A stretch of 7,931 nucleotides of DNA, taken from Deltaproteobacteria bacterium. Lineage in GTDB: Bacteria; Desulfobacterota; Desulfobulbia; Desulfobulbales; BM004. The stretch covers positions 1-7,931 of the forward strand of contig JAFDCT010000351.1 in the NCBI GenBank assembly GCA_019312695.1, read 5' to 3'. Made by a program: the position numbers and the translations under genes. This document shows, piece by piece, positions 1-6,848 of this stretch. The notes under the pieces are model-generated. The model did no database searches, was not told the DNA's origin, and saw nothing but the letters and a program-made list of their open reading frames with translations. How positions within the stretch are numbered: position 1 is the stretch's first letter; the number at the start of each line of letters is the position of its first letter.

Positions 1-18
1 AGCGAATAACACTACTGT

Positions 19-1245
19 ATGTCCTATCGTATTGAACAGGAGTGTCCTCAATGCGGTGGACCTCTTGAAATGGCTGAAACAGACCGGCTGCTGCGCTGCA
101 GCTTCTGTAATGTGCAAAGCTTTCTCAGCAATACCGGACCATTGCACTTCATCCTGCCGCGCCGGCAACCTGATCCTTTTACTATTTATGCCCCATATCT
201 TCGTTTTAAGGGAACTATTTACAGTTGTCTTGACACCAGAATTGAACACCGGTTTGCCGACTTATCCATTAAGGGAGTTAAACTACCGTTTCTGCCACTA
301 TCGCTGGGACTTCGCCCCCAGGCCATGAAAATGCGTTTTGCAACATCAGCATTTCCAGGATCTTTTCTGAAGAAAGCTTCTTCCGAGAACGAAATTTTAG
401 CCAGGGCTGCAAAAAATTCTACTATCCGTGATGAAAAAATCCTGCATCAGAGCTACGTGGGTGATGTATTTAATATCATCTACCTGCCTTTATCCATAAT
501 AAACGAAAATATTTTAGACGGTGTACTTGAAAGATCTTTGACCACGATCCCTCAAGGCTCCCTACCCTTTGCCGGGACCGTAATCGACAGCTATGCCTGG
601 AAGCCGCTGTTCCTGCCGGCACTCTGCCCGCAATGCGGCTGGAACCTTGACGGTGAACCTGACTCTGTCGTATTGTTTTGTTCAAACTGCAGCAGTGGCT
701 GGCAGGCTGGCGGCACCAGTTTTTCTGAAATCAAAGTAAAGGTGACCCCTGCGTCAGGTGAAGACGAACTTTTTGTTCCTTTCTGGAATTTTCAGATTGA
801 AGCCAGAGGGATCAGACTCGCATCTTTTGCTGATTTCATCCGTGTTACCAACCAGGCACTGGTAATAAAACCTGAATGGGAGGAAATGAAACTGAATTTT
901 ATCTGTCCCGCCTTTAAAATCAGGCCGCATGATTACCTGCGGCTTGCAACCCAGATGACCATCAGCCAACGTTACAGTTTAGAGAGCACTGAATCCATCC
1001 CGGCAAAAAATCTGCACCCGGTTACATTGCCCCACAATAACGTTGAGCTGAGTCTCAAAGTTATCATGGCAAATTCAGCTGTTTCCAGAACCGGTATTTT
1101 CCCACGGCTTCCTGAGATACAATTTCGAATCACAGACTATTTCCTGCATTATCTGCCATTTGATAAAACTTCCCATGAACTGCACCAGAAAACCCTGGGT
1201 GTAACGATCAACCAACGGGTACTCGACTATGGCCGCAGTTTGTAA
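19..1245 (+). CDS. Unrecognised protein with two zinc ribbons
   Basis: This is a 408-residue protein that I cannot assign to a named family. Two four-cysteine zinc-ribbon motifs are visible: C9/C12 with C27/C30 at the N-terminus, and C203/C206 with C221/C224 in the middle. Each second knuckle is followed by mixed polar and hydrophobic sequence. The second ribbon is followed by a VPFWNFQIE stretch (253-261) and a roughly 150-residue C-terminal part without a recognisable motif. No signal peptide or clear membrane segment is seen, so a cytoplasmic protein is likely. Its tandem ribbons suggest metal-dependent folding or contact with nucleic acid or protein, but no catalytic motif is evident. The ATG at 19 is the first possible start, because an in-frame TAA lies at 7-9. 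There is no good Shine-Dalgarno sequence before it, so it may be coupled to an upstream gene outside the window. It converges on the PilZ gene with about 106 bases between them. The reading frame is secure; the function is not. Confidence 0.85.
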   Translation: MSYRIEQECPQCGGPLEMAETDRLLRCSFCNVQSFLSNTGPLHFILPRRQPDPFTIYAPYLRFKGTIYSCLDTRIEHRFADLSIKGVKLPFLPLSLGLRPQAMKMRFATSAFPGSFLKKASSENEILARAAKNSTIRDEKILHQSYVGDVFNIIYLPLSIINENILDGVLERSLTTIPQGSLPFAGTVIDSYAWKPLFLPALCPQCGWNLDGEPDSVVLFCSNCSSGWQAGGTSFSEIKVKVTPASGEDELFVPFWNFQIEARGIRLASFADFIRVTNQALVIKPEWEEMKLNFICPAFKIRPHDYLRLATQMTISQRYSLESTESIPAKNLHPVTLPHNNVELSLKVIMANSAVSRTGIFPRLPEIQFRITDYFLHYLPFDKTSHELHQKTLGVTINQRVLDYGRSL

Positions 1246-1351
1246 GTACTTCATGTTAATAGTGAAAAGTTAACTTGGCCTGCCACCCTGATCCTTTTTT
1301 GCTGAAACTAATCGGGAAGCTTGAGGCTTAAATAGGATAGGAGTGTCGAAT
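1246..1351. other. Convergent intergenic gap without a clear terminator
   Basis: The 106 bases between the two convergent stop codons hold only weak structures. There is a 10-base palindrome AAGTTAACTT near 1267-1276 and a four-base stem AAGC/GCTT near 1317-1328. Neither has the GC-rich stem plus T-run of an intrinsic terminator. I see no small gene here. Confidence 0.4.
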
Positions 1352-2428
1352 TTAAACAGAACCGTCCCGTTCCTCGATTAACTGCTTGAGAACATTTGAA
1401 AGCTTTGCAGGGTTGGTGTCCATCTTGGCCATATACTTGTGGGTCCCTGAATTGAGAATCTCCCGCTGAACCTGCGAATCGGTCAGAGCGGAAAGAACGA
1501 CCTTGATTATAGCATTATTTGCCGGGTTCTGGCTAATTTTTGCAAGAAGGCCTTTGCAGTTGAATTTTGTTTCCTGCCATTCCATAATCATGGCATCAGG
1601 TGGATCGTCCTGTAAAATTTTGAACACCTCTTCAACTGTTGTCGCCTGCAGGACATAAAAACCATCCAGCACTAGTTTGCTTTTATTAATATTTCTGGCT
1701 GTGTCAGTACCGCCAATGAGGAGTATCTTTTTTCTTCCTTCAAGCTCTTTAGCAGCTGCTTCATCAAGTTCGTTGACAAGCTTTTTAAGCTGCATTTTCT
1801 TTTTCACATCTACATCAACAAACTGCAGCCCCATGCCGATACCGCGATGATTATGCCTTACCTTGGCCTGGACTATCAGGTCAAAACTCCCTGGCTGGGT
1901 TGGGATGCCGACGTCAACAATAGCTCCATCTTCAAAAGAACGCCCGGTGTGCAGAAAAAGTCCACCCTCACTGATATCGAGGGCTTCCACCATGATCTGG
2001 TTATTGACCAGGACCTTTTTCTTGAACTTGACACGTTTCTCTCTCCTGGTTTCAGAAACATTTAACGTTTCATCTATAAAATTTTCAGATGATTCAGGTT
2101 CATCCTTTAAAACAGAGGTATCTTGCGACCCTGCCATGCCGGTCTTACTTTCACGGTCCTCCTGACCAACTCCCAATTCCTGTTTAAACTTTTGGGCCAT
2201 ATCAGATAGTTCGGCGCCGGTTCTTTCATGCTGGTCAGCAGTTGCGGTTTTTTTTACGTGCCTGATAAATCCTGCCTCTTTCCCCCGTTCAGGAGCCGGT
2301 TTCTTTATGCGTAAAACCACAGCACAGGCGGGGCATTTGAATTTGACCACATCCGAGTTAATCTTAGCAGGATCAAATTGAAGTTTTGCCTGGCATTTTG
2401 GGCAAACAACCTTCATTTTATTAGACAT
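1352..2428 (-). CDS. Zinc ribbon-PilZ-pseudoreceiver regulator
   Basis: A 358-residue cytoplasmic regulator with three modules. Residues 9-35 form an MJ0042-type zinc ribbon (C9/C12, C32/C35). A polar, charged linker covers about 40-125. Residues 128-222 form a PilZ domain with both c-di-GMP-binding signatures: RxxxR at R128-R132 and DISEGG (D151, S153, G156). Residues 233-353 look like a receiver domain (ILLIGG, then PDAMIMEWQ). The acidic pocket at the first strand is replaced by Gly-Gly-Thr, and the phosphoacceptor position holds E283 rather than Asp; K335 could be the conserved lysine. It is therefore unlikely to be phosphorylated in the normal way. The most probable role is a c-di-GMP effector for motility, surface or envelope behaviour; the partner is unknown. 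I place the start at 2428 because GGAG (2438-2435) lies six bases upstream. The open frame extends to 2563, but those extra 45 codons are AT-rich and unlike any domain. ATG codons at 2440 and 2416 are alternatives. Confidence 0.88.
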   Translation of the reverse strand: MSNKMKVVCPKCQAKLQFDPAKINSDVVKFKCPACAVVLRIKKPAPERGKEAGFIRHVKKTATADQHERTGAELSDMAQKFKQELGVGQEDRESKTGMAGSQDTSVLKDEPESSENFIDETLNVSETRREKRVKFKKKVLVNNQIMVEALDISEGGLFLHTGRSFEDGAIVDVGIPTQPGSFDLIVQAKVRHNHRGIGMGLQFVDVDVKKKMQLKKLVNELDEAAAKELEGRKKILLIGGTDTARNINKSKLVLDGFYVLQATTVEEVFKILQDDPPDAMIMEWQETKFNCKGLLAKISQNPANNAIIKVVLSALTDSQVQREILNSGTHKYMAKMDTNPAKLSNVLKQLIEERDGSV

Positions 2429-2434
2429 CGTTTG

Positions 2435-2438
2435 CTCC
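2435..2438 (-). promoter_or_regulatory. Ribosome binding site deciding the PilZ gene start
   Basis: GGAG on the minus strand sits six bases before the ATG at 2428. No comparable motif precedes the ATG at 2563, which supports the shorter protein that begins just before the zinc ribbon. Confidence 0.6.
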
Positions 2439-2495
2439 ATTTTTTTGTTAATCAAGCGAAAACTAAAAAACCCTTCAGCACAAAAACTATCATAA

Positions 2496-2523
2496 ATAAT
2501 AATGATAACAAAAAACTGTTCAA
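2496..2523 (-). promoter_or_regulatory. Candidate sigma70 promoter of the PilZ gene
   Basis: On the minus strand, TTGAAC (2523-2518) and TATTAT (2501-2496) are 16 bases apart. These match the -35 and -10 consensus at four and five of six positions. Transcription would start near 2489 and give a leader of about 60 bases. The whole 2429-2625 region is AT-rich and offers other -10-like hexamers, such as TATGAT at 2494-2489, so the exact site is uncertain. The rest of this divergent gap shows no gene. On the plus strand TATAAC at 2602-2607 could be a -10 for the VOC gene, but no matching -35 is seen. Confidence 0.35.
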
Positions 2524-2625
2524 AAAAACACCAATGATGTCTGATTAAAAAAAATCCCGGCATAAAAATCTAAAACGGATACTGCTTCTTATTTTCAAAC
2601 TTATAACACTTTGCTTCCCTGATTT

Positions 2626-3013
2626 ATGAAAGTCCACAATCTGGACCATATGGTTATAACAGCAAACAATCTTGAAAAGACCATAGAATTTTATACCAGT
2701 GTTCTTGGCATGGAATTGCAGACATTTTCAGATGAACGCAAAGCTCTTATATTGGGCAGCCAGAAAATTAACCTGCATGAAAGAGGAAAAGCACTTAAAC
2801 CTCAGGCTCAGAACCCTCTGCCGGGTTCTGCTGATCTTTGTTTTATTACCAATACCCCCCATACCACAGGTTATTTCACATTTGACCACCTGCAATATCT
2901 CTATTATTGAAGGTCCGGTAGAAAAAACCGGGGCAACCGGATCTCTGTTTTCCATATATATCCGTGACCCGGATGGCAATCTTATTGAAATAGCCATCGA
3001 GATAAAGGCATAA
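2626..3013 (+). pseudogene. Frameshifted glyoxalase/VOC-fold protein
   Basis: A small vicinal-oxygen-chelate (VOC) protein interrupted by a one-base shift. The first frame (2626-2910) encodes a typical N-terminus with LDHMVI, FYTSVLGME, QKINLHE and PGSADLCFI, then leaves the family pattern after residue 78 and stops at 2910. The second half is in the next frame: from about 2861 it reads IPQVISHL, then IIEGPVEKTGATG and RDPDGNLIEI, ending at TAA 3011-3013. Removing one C from the C6 run at 2855-2860 joins the halves into a 128-residue protein, the usual length for a single-module VOC protein. Probable metal ligands are H8, H51 and E121 (numbering of the restored protein). The family includes glyoxalase I-like lyases, dioxygenases and resistance proteins; the substrate cannot be told. 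No Shine-Dalgarno sequence is evident before the ATG. The break may be a true mutation, a sequencing error in the homopolymer or, less likely, slippage that restores the frame. Confidence 0.85.
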
Positions 3014-3037
3014 CCCTTAAAATATTCTATGGTATGG

Positions 3038-3066
3038 TTGACACCGGACAATTGACCCGGTATAAG
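3038..3066 (+). promoter_or_regulatory. Strong sigma70-type promoter for the YchF-like gene
   Basis: A perfect TTGACA (3038-3043) and a five-of-six TATAAG (3061-3066) are separated by exactly 17 bases. Transcription would start near 3073, giving an approximately 80-base leader before the ATG at 3153. The spacer is bracketed by the dyad ACCGG (3043-3047) / CCGGT (3057-3061) with nine bases between. TTGACACCGG is also nearly repeated as TTGACCCGG at 3052-3060. Such repeats inside a promoter spacer are typical of repressor or activator sites, but no regulator can be named. Confidence 0.6.
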
Positions 3067-3107
3067 TTGCGGCCGCTGTGCATCAAGACATGGCAGCCTG
3101 GCCGCAG
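3067..3107 (+). repeat. Inverted repeat / potential hairpin at the transcription start
   Basis: GCGGCC (3069-3074) pairs with GGCCGC (3100-3105), and GCTG (3075-3078) pairs with CAGC (3094-3097), with CT (3098-3099) as a bulge. An inner CAT/ATG pair can extend it. There is no T-run after it, so it is not an intrinsic terminator of the VOC gene. The predicted start near 3073 lies inside the left arm. The structure may therefore act as a DNA operator, or only its inner part may form in the mRNA. Confidence 0.45.
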
Positions 3108-3138
3108 AGGATTTGAACTTCAATTATTAAGCATAGTT

Positions 3139-3143
3139 AAGGA
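3139..3143 (+). promoter_or_regulatory. Ribosome binding site of the YchF-like gene
   Basis: AAGGA lies nine bases before the ATG at 3153, an acceptable spacing, and supports that start directly ahead of the P-loop strand. Confidence 0.55.
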
Positions 3144-3152
3144 TACACACTG

Positions 3153-4190
3153 ATGAAACTTGGAATAATAGGATTGCCCGGAGCCGGCAAGTCAACCCTG
3201 TTTGAGGCTCTGACAAAAATCATAATGGACGAGGCCACCCATAAGCCTGAAGACCGCCTTGGTACTATCAGGGTGCCTGATGAACGGGTCAATCGTTTAA
3301 GCAAGATGTATAATCCTAGAAAGACAATTTTTGCCCAGGTTGAATATCTGCTACCGTATATTCCCATGCAGAAGCCTGGACAGAAGGGAGATGAAACTGC
3401 CTGGACTTCGGTACGGACCTGTGATGCCCTGATCCATGTAATTCGCAACTTTAAGGGGTTCGGCGAAGAACCTGCAACACCGCTGGAGGATTTTGCCAGG
3501 ATTCACGAGGAAATGATCTTCGCAGATCTTCTTGTTGTTGAAAAAAGGATCGAACGGATCAATCTTGACCAGAAGAGGGGGAAAAAAACTGACCCGGAAG
3601 AGCTCAGGCTGCTGATGGAATGCAAGGATATGCTGGAAAAAGAAAAACCGCTGCACCATAAACCTCACCTGGCAGCAGCACCGCAGCTTAAAGGATTTAC
3701 CTTTCTTTCGGGTAAACCCATGCTGGTAGTCTTTAATAATGAGGATGACAATGAAACTCTGCCGGATACCGGTGAAACCCTGAATGAGGAAATATGTCTG
3801 GCTATCAGGGGCAGGCTGGAACATGAACTTGCCCAGATGGAGGAGGAGGAAGCCAGGGAATATTTAACGGAATTCAACATTACAACCTCGGCTATGGACA
3901 GGATGATAACCCTTTCCTATGAACTGTTGGGTCTTATTTCATTCTTCACCGTCGGCCCGGATGAAGTCCGGGCCTGGACCATAAAAAAAGGGACCCTGGC
4001 AGTTGACGCTGCTGAGGTTATCCATTCTGATATCAAAAAAGGATTTATCCGGGCGGAAGTCGTGGCCTACAACGACCTCATTGAAGCAGGCTCCTATAAG
4101 GATGCCCGCCAGAAAGGCACTGTCCGCCTGGAAGGCAAGACCTACTCGGTACAGGATGGCGATATTATTGAATTCCGTTTCAATGTGTGA
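3153..4190 (+). CDS. Divergent YchF/OLA1-like P-loop NTPase
   Basis: A 345-residue cytoplasmic protein related to YchF/OLA1, ribosome-associated ATPases of the Obg group that usually have about 363 residues. The P-loop is intact (G7-LPGA-G12-K13-S14-T15). Residues 115-165 resemble the helical coiled-coil insertion. The C-terminal TGS-like (DUF933) part is well kept, with EVRAWTIKKG (271-280), KKGFIRAEV (295-303) and a typical ending, GDIIEFRFNV. Two GTPase motifs depart from the family. Where YchF has DIAGL (G3, DxxG) after the VEF strand, this protein has VEY followed by LLPYIP (66-71), with no DxxG. The NxxE nucleotide-specificity motif aligns with F194-N195-N196-E197, so its first Asn appears to be Phe. 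Nucleotide binding is likely, but hydrolysis or base preference may differ. This looks like a specialised paralogue rather than the housekeeping YchF. It has its own promoter and follows the broken VOC gene; no functional link between them is evident. Confidence 0.85.
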   Translation: MKLGIIGLPGAGKSTLFEALTKIIMDEATHKPEDRLGTIRVPDERVNRLSKMYNPRKTIFAQVEYLLPYIPMQKPGQKGDETAWTSVRTCDALIHVIRNFKGFGEEPATPLEDFARIHEEMIFADLLVVEKRIERINLDQKRGKKTDPEELRLLMECKDMLEKEKPLHHKPHLAAAPQLKGFTFLSGKPMLVVFNNEDDNETLPDTGETLNEEICLAIRGRLEHELAQMEEEEAREYLTEFNITTSAMDRMITLSYELLGLISFFTVGPDEVRAWTIKKGTLAVDAAEVIHSDIKKGFIRAEVVAYNDLIEAGSYKDARQKGTVRLEGKTYSVQDGDIIEFRFNV

Positions 4191-4227
4191 TTTAGAAGAG
4201 GTAAAAAATAGAGGGTTTGAAAAGCGA

Positions 4228-4275
4228 GGAGCCAGGAGCCAGGAACTGAAAGTAAATTTTAAATTCTGAATTCTG
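4228..4275. repeat. Two pairs of tandem heptamers between convergent genes
   Basis: GGAGCCA occurs twice in tandem at 4228-4241, followed by the partial copy GGAAC. AATTCTG occurs twice in tandem at 4262-4275. They lie in the 87-base gap between the YchF-like stop and the stop of permease B. No GC-rich stem with a T-run is seen, so I do not call a terminator here. Confidence 0.5.
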
Positions 4276-4277
4276 AA

Positions 4278-5477
4278 TTATTCACTTCTGAGCGCGTCAA
4301 CAGGATTCAAGGCAGCGGCTCGACGGGCAGGCAATACCCCTGCCAGCAAACCCACAGCCGCAGCAAGCATTTCCGCTGCAAGCAGATAAGTCCAGGAGGT
4401 ATGGGTGGGCAGCGCCGGTACCAGAAAACCGAGCAGCCAGGCTCCCCCTACACCCAGCAACAGGCCTGCCAGTCCACCGATCGAAGCCAGGACTATCGCT
4501 TCACCGAGAAAAAGTCCCAGTATCTGGTTCTTTTCAGAGCCAAGTGCCCGCAGAAGCCCTATCTCGTTCGTTCTTTCATTGACTGCTATGGTCATGATGG
4601 TAAGGATCCCCACCCCGCCCACAAGCAGAGAAATCCCCCCCAGGCCTCCTACAGCCAAGGTAAGGATGTTCAGAATCTTGCCAAGCACTTCGAGCATCTT
4701 TTCCTGGGTGGTTATGGTGAAATCTTCGCTGCCATGCCGAGCAATTAAAATCTTCCTGATCTGGGAGGCCACCTCGTCAGCTGAACTGCCCTCTTCATAG
4801 AGGACATCGATCTCCATGAGACTTTCCCGGTTGAACATGGCAAGGGCTTTTGCCGTTGGTATCCAGACTGTATCATCAAGATCAAAACCGAGCAGCTGCC
4901 CTTTCGATTCCATGGAGCCAATAACCCTGAAGCGCTCTGAACCTATACGGATACGCTCACCGAGAGCCTGGCCTGAACCAAATAGCTCCTCTCTAACCTT
5001 GCTGCCGAGAACGGCAAATGACCGGGCGGCACGGGGCGGATCATCAGGCAGGAAGCGCCCGGATGCCACCTGGAGTTTGAAAACCTCTGGAGCAGCTGGA
5101 TCAATTCCATAAATTGTCGTTCTACGCTGCCTTTTCCCTGCTTCTACTGCAGCATTCCCCTGAACGACTGAAACCACGTCAACCACCTGGGGAATCCTTT
5201 TGAGAGCCTGGGCATCTTCTATGCTCAATGGTCTGACATTACTTATCAGGGCCCCGGAAACCCCGTGGGTCGTTACCTTACCCGGATTGATACCGATGAG
5301 ATTGGTACCGAACTGGGTAAACTCCGCCAGCATAAAACGATGCAATCCCTCTCCCAGTGAAGTGAGAAGCACAACTGAACCGATACCCACCGCAATGCCC
5401 AGTGCAGTCAAAAAGCTGCGCATCCTTTGCGAACGTACTGCGTTTACTGTCAGTTGGATAAAATCCTGTACATGCAT
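4278..5477 (-). CDS. ABC transporter permease B (MacB/FtsX type)
   Basis: A 399-residue inner-membrane permease, last gene of the export operon. Membrane segment 1 is at about 21-41 (ALGIAVGIGSVVLLTSLG). A periplasmic core domain follows at about 45-265, and three more segments lie at about 271-299, 322-351 and 363-383. This is the type VII ABC (MacB/LolC/FtsX) fold. ERTNEIGLLRALG (301-313) is the typical cytoplasmic coupling segment that contacts the ATPase, and PARRAAALNPVDALR (383-397) is the usual C-terminal end. There is no fused ATPase domain; that part is encoded separately at 6849-7523. The protein would work with permease A, the ATPase and the adaptor to move a substrate out of the inner membrane or periplasm. 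The purine-rich GAGAAGGAA lies directly before the ATG at 5477, closer than usual. About 59 bases separate it from permease A. The substrate is unknown. Confidence 0.9.
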   Translation of the reverse strand: MHVQDFIQLTVNAVRSQRMRSFLTALGIAVGIGSVVLLTSLGEGLHRFMLAEFTQFGTNLIGINPGKVTTHGVSGALISNVRPLSIEDAQALKRIPQVVDVVSVVQGNAAVEAGKRQRRTTIYGIDPAAPEVFKLQVASGRFLPDDPPRAARSFAVLGSKVREELFGSGQALGERIRIGSERFRVIGSMESKGQLLGFDLDDTVWIPTAKALAMFNRESLMEIDVLYEEGSSADEVASQIRKILIARHGSEDFTITTQEKMLEVLGKILNILTLAVGGLGGISLLVGGVGILTIMTIAVNERTNEIGLLRALGSEKNQILGLFLGEAIVLASIGGLAGLLLGVGGAWLLGFLVPALPTHTSWTYLLAAEMLAAAVGLLAGVLPARRAAALNPVDALRSE

Positions 5478-5536
5478 TTCCTTCTCGCATTAACCTCAAA
5501 ATTAATGATAAGGCAGAGTAAGACCAACGTATAAAA

Positions 5537-6742
5537 CTAACGGCGTGATAATGCCAGGGCAGGCTCGAGCATTGCTGCCCGCTTTGCCGGCATCACACCA
5601 AAAACAATGCCTGTGCCCAGTGCCAAACTTGCAGCAATGAATGGCGACCATAGGGCAAGGGCAAGAGAATATTCCGGGAAAAAACCGGCCAGGAGTTCCA
5701 TTGTTCCATAGGCCAGAAGAAAACCCAATACCGCCCCGGCAATGGACAGCAGGGCCGACTCGGTCAGAAAAAGCCCCATGATCTGGTGCCTGGGGGCCCC
5801 CAGGGCTTTCAGCAAACCTATCTCTGCACGCCGGTTCGAAACCGCCACCAGCATAATATTCATGATCATTATACCGGCCACCACCAGGCTTATGGCTGCA
5901 ATACCGCCCACAGTCATGGTAAGGGCTTTAAAAATTTTATTAAATGTTGCAAGAACCGCATCCTGGGTGATGACCGTTATATCATCCTCGCCTTCATGCC
6001 GGGAACGGATTATGGACAGCACAGCTTCCTTGGCTCGGGCAATGGCATCTTCACTGGTTGCTTCAACCACTATGCGGAACAGGGATTCTGTATTAAAGAG
6101 AGACTGGGCGACTGCCACGGGGATTATTACAACTTCACTCATGTCCTCACCCAGGGAAACACCAATCTGGGCCAGAACGCCGATTACCCGAAAACGCCGG
6201 TCGCCAATCCTAACCCATTGCCCCAATGCCTTTTGATTGCCGAAAAGTTCCTGCTTCCCACCTGAACCGATAACACAGACATTTTCACCCCGGCGTAAAT
6301 CCCCCGGCGGCAGAAAATTGCCCTGGTTCATGCTCAATCGCCTTACTTCAAGAAGCTCAGCACTAGAACCCAGGATGATCATCTCACGCTCAAGCTGTCT
6401 TACAGATACCGGCGCTGAGCCTGCGACAATCGGGGCCACCCTTCGTATAACAGATGATTGTGTAAGGGCAATGGCATCATCAAGGGTAAGATCACGGGGT
6501 GTTTCACCCAGAAGTGGCGGTGGACCGCCTGTTGTTTCAGAACGTCCCGGCAAAACTATCAGGAGGTTGGTTCCCAGGGAAGCAAACTGGTCTATGACAT
6601 AACGCCGGGCGCTGTCACCAAGCGAGATAAGGAGAATAACCGAGGAGACACCGATGGCCATGGCTAACAGCATAAGAATTGTGCGGCCGCGGCTGGCGGT
6701 AGATGCCTGCATGCTGAATAATATGATGTCCCTGAAGTGCAT
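5537..6742 (-). CDS. ABC transporter permease A (MacB/FtsX type)
   Basis: A 401-residue paralogue of permease B with the same layout. Membrane segment 1 is at about 21-41 (AMAIGVSSVILLISLGD) and the periplasmic core at about 45-268. Further segments lie at about 274-302, 324-354 and 362-384. The cytoplasmic coupling segment is NRRAEIGLLKALG (303-315). The C-terminal motif is PAKRAAMLEPALALSRR, with EPALAL where permease B has NPVDAL. The two proteins share family motifs but are clearly diverged across the periplasmic core. That argues for two different subunits of one heterodimer rather than a recent duplication. The ribosome site is weak (AAGAAA before the ATG at 6742). The gap of about 106 bases after the ATPase gene contains no obvious promoter, so co-transcription is likely. 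Confidence 0.9.
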   Translation of the reverse strand: MHFRDIILFSMQASTASRGRTILMLLAMAIGVSSVILLISLGDSARRYVIDQFASLGTNLLIVLPGRSETTGGPPPLLGETPRDLTLDDAIALTQSSVIRRVAPIVAGSAPVSVRQLEREMIILGSSAELLEVRRLSMNQGNFLPPGDLRRGENVCVIGSGGKQELFGNQKALGQWVRIGDRRFRVIGVLAQIGVSLGEDMSEVVIIPVAVAQSLFNTESLFRIVVEATSEDAIARAKEAVLSIIRSRHEGEDDITVITQDAVLATFNKIFKALTMTVGGIAAISLVVAGIMIMNIMLVAVSNRRAEIGLLKALGAPRHQIMGLFLTESALLSIAGAVLGFLLAYGTMELLAGFFPEYSLALALWSPFIAASLALGTGIVFGVMPAKRAAMLEPALALSRR

Positions 6743-6848
6743 TTTTTCTTATAACGCTATAACGATCATTTTCATCAAATACCACCAGCCTGTTGAAAAC
6801 CATCATTTAGTACCGTTTGGCTCCGCCCCGCAATTCTCTATGAGTCAC

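Noticed and set aside
1317..1328. Terminator hairpin AAGC/GCTT between the convergent genes
   Set aside because: A four-base stem with no GC-rich extension or T-run is too weak.
2429..2563. N-terminal extension of the PilZ protein to the ATG at 2563
   Set aside because: The extra 45 codons are AT-rich, have no domain match and no ribosome site. GGAG six bases before the ATG at 2428 and the zinc ribbon immediately after it favour the short form.
3067..3107. Intrinsic terminator for the VOC gene
   Set aside because: The stem is GC-rich, but no T-run follows it, and it overlaps the predicted start point of the next transcript.
2728..3123. Minus-strand 131-residue open frame over the VOC gene
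   Set aside because: It is antisense to a clear VOC-family coding pattern and overlaps the strong promoter region; it is a shadow frame.
6743..6848. Small minus-strand gene between the ATPase and permease A
   Set aside because: The open frame from 6806 runs mostly inside the permease gene in another frame, has no ribosome site and no recognisable protein pattern.
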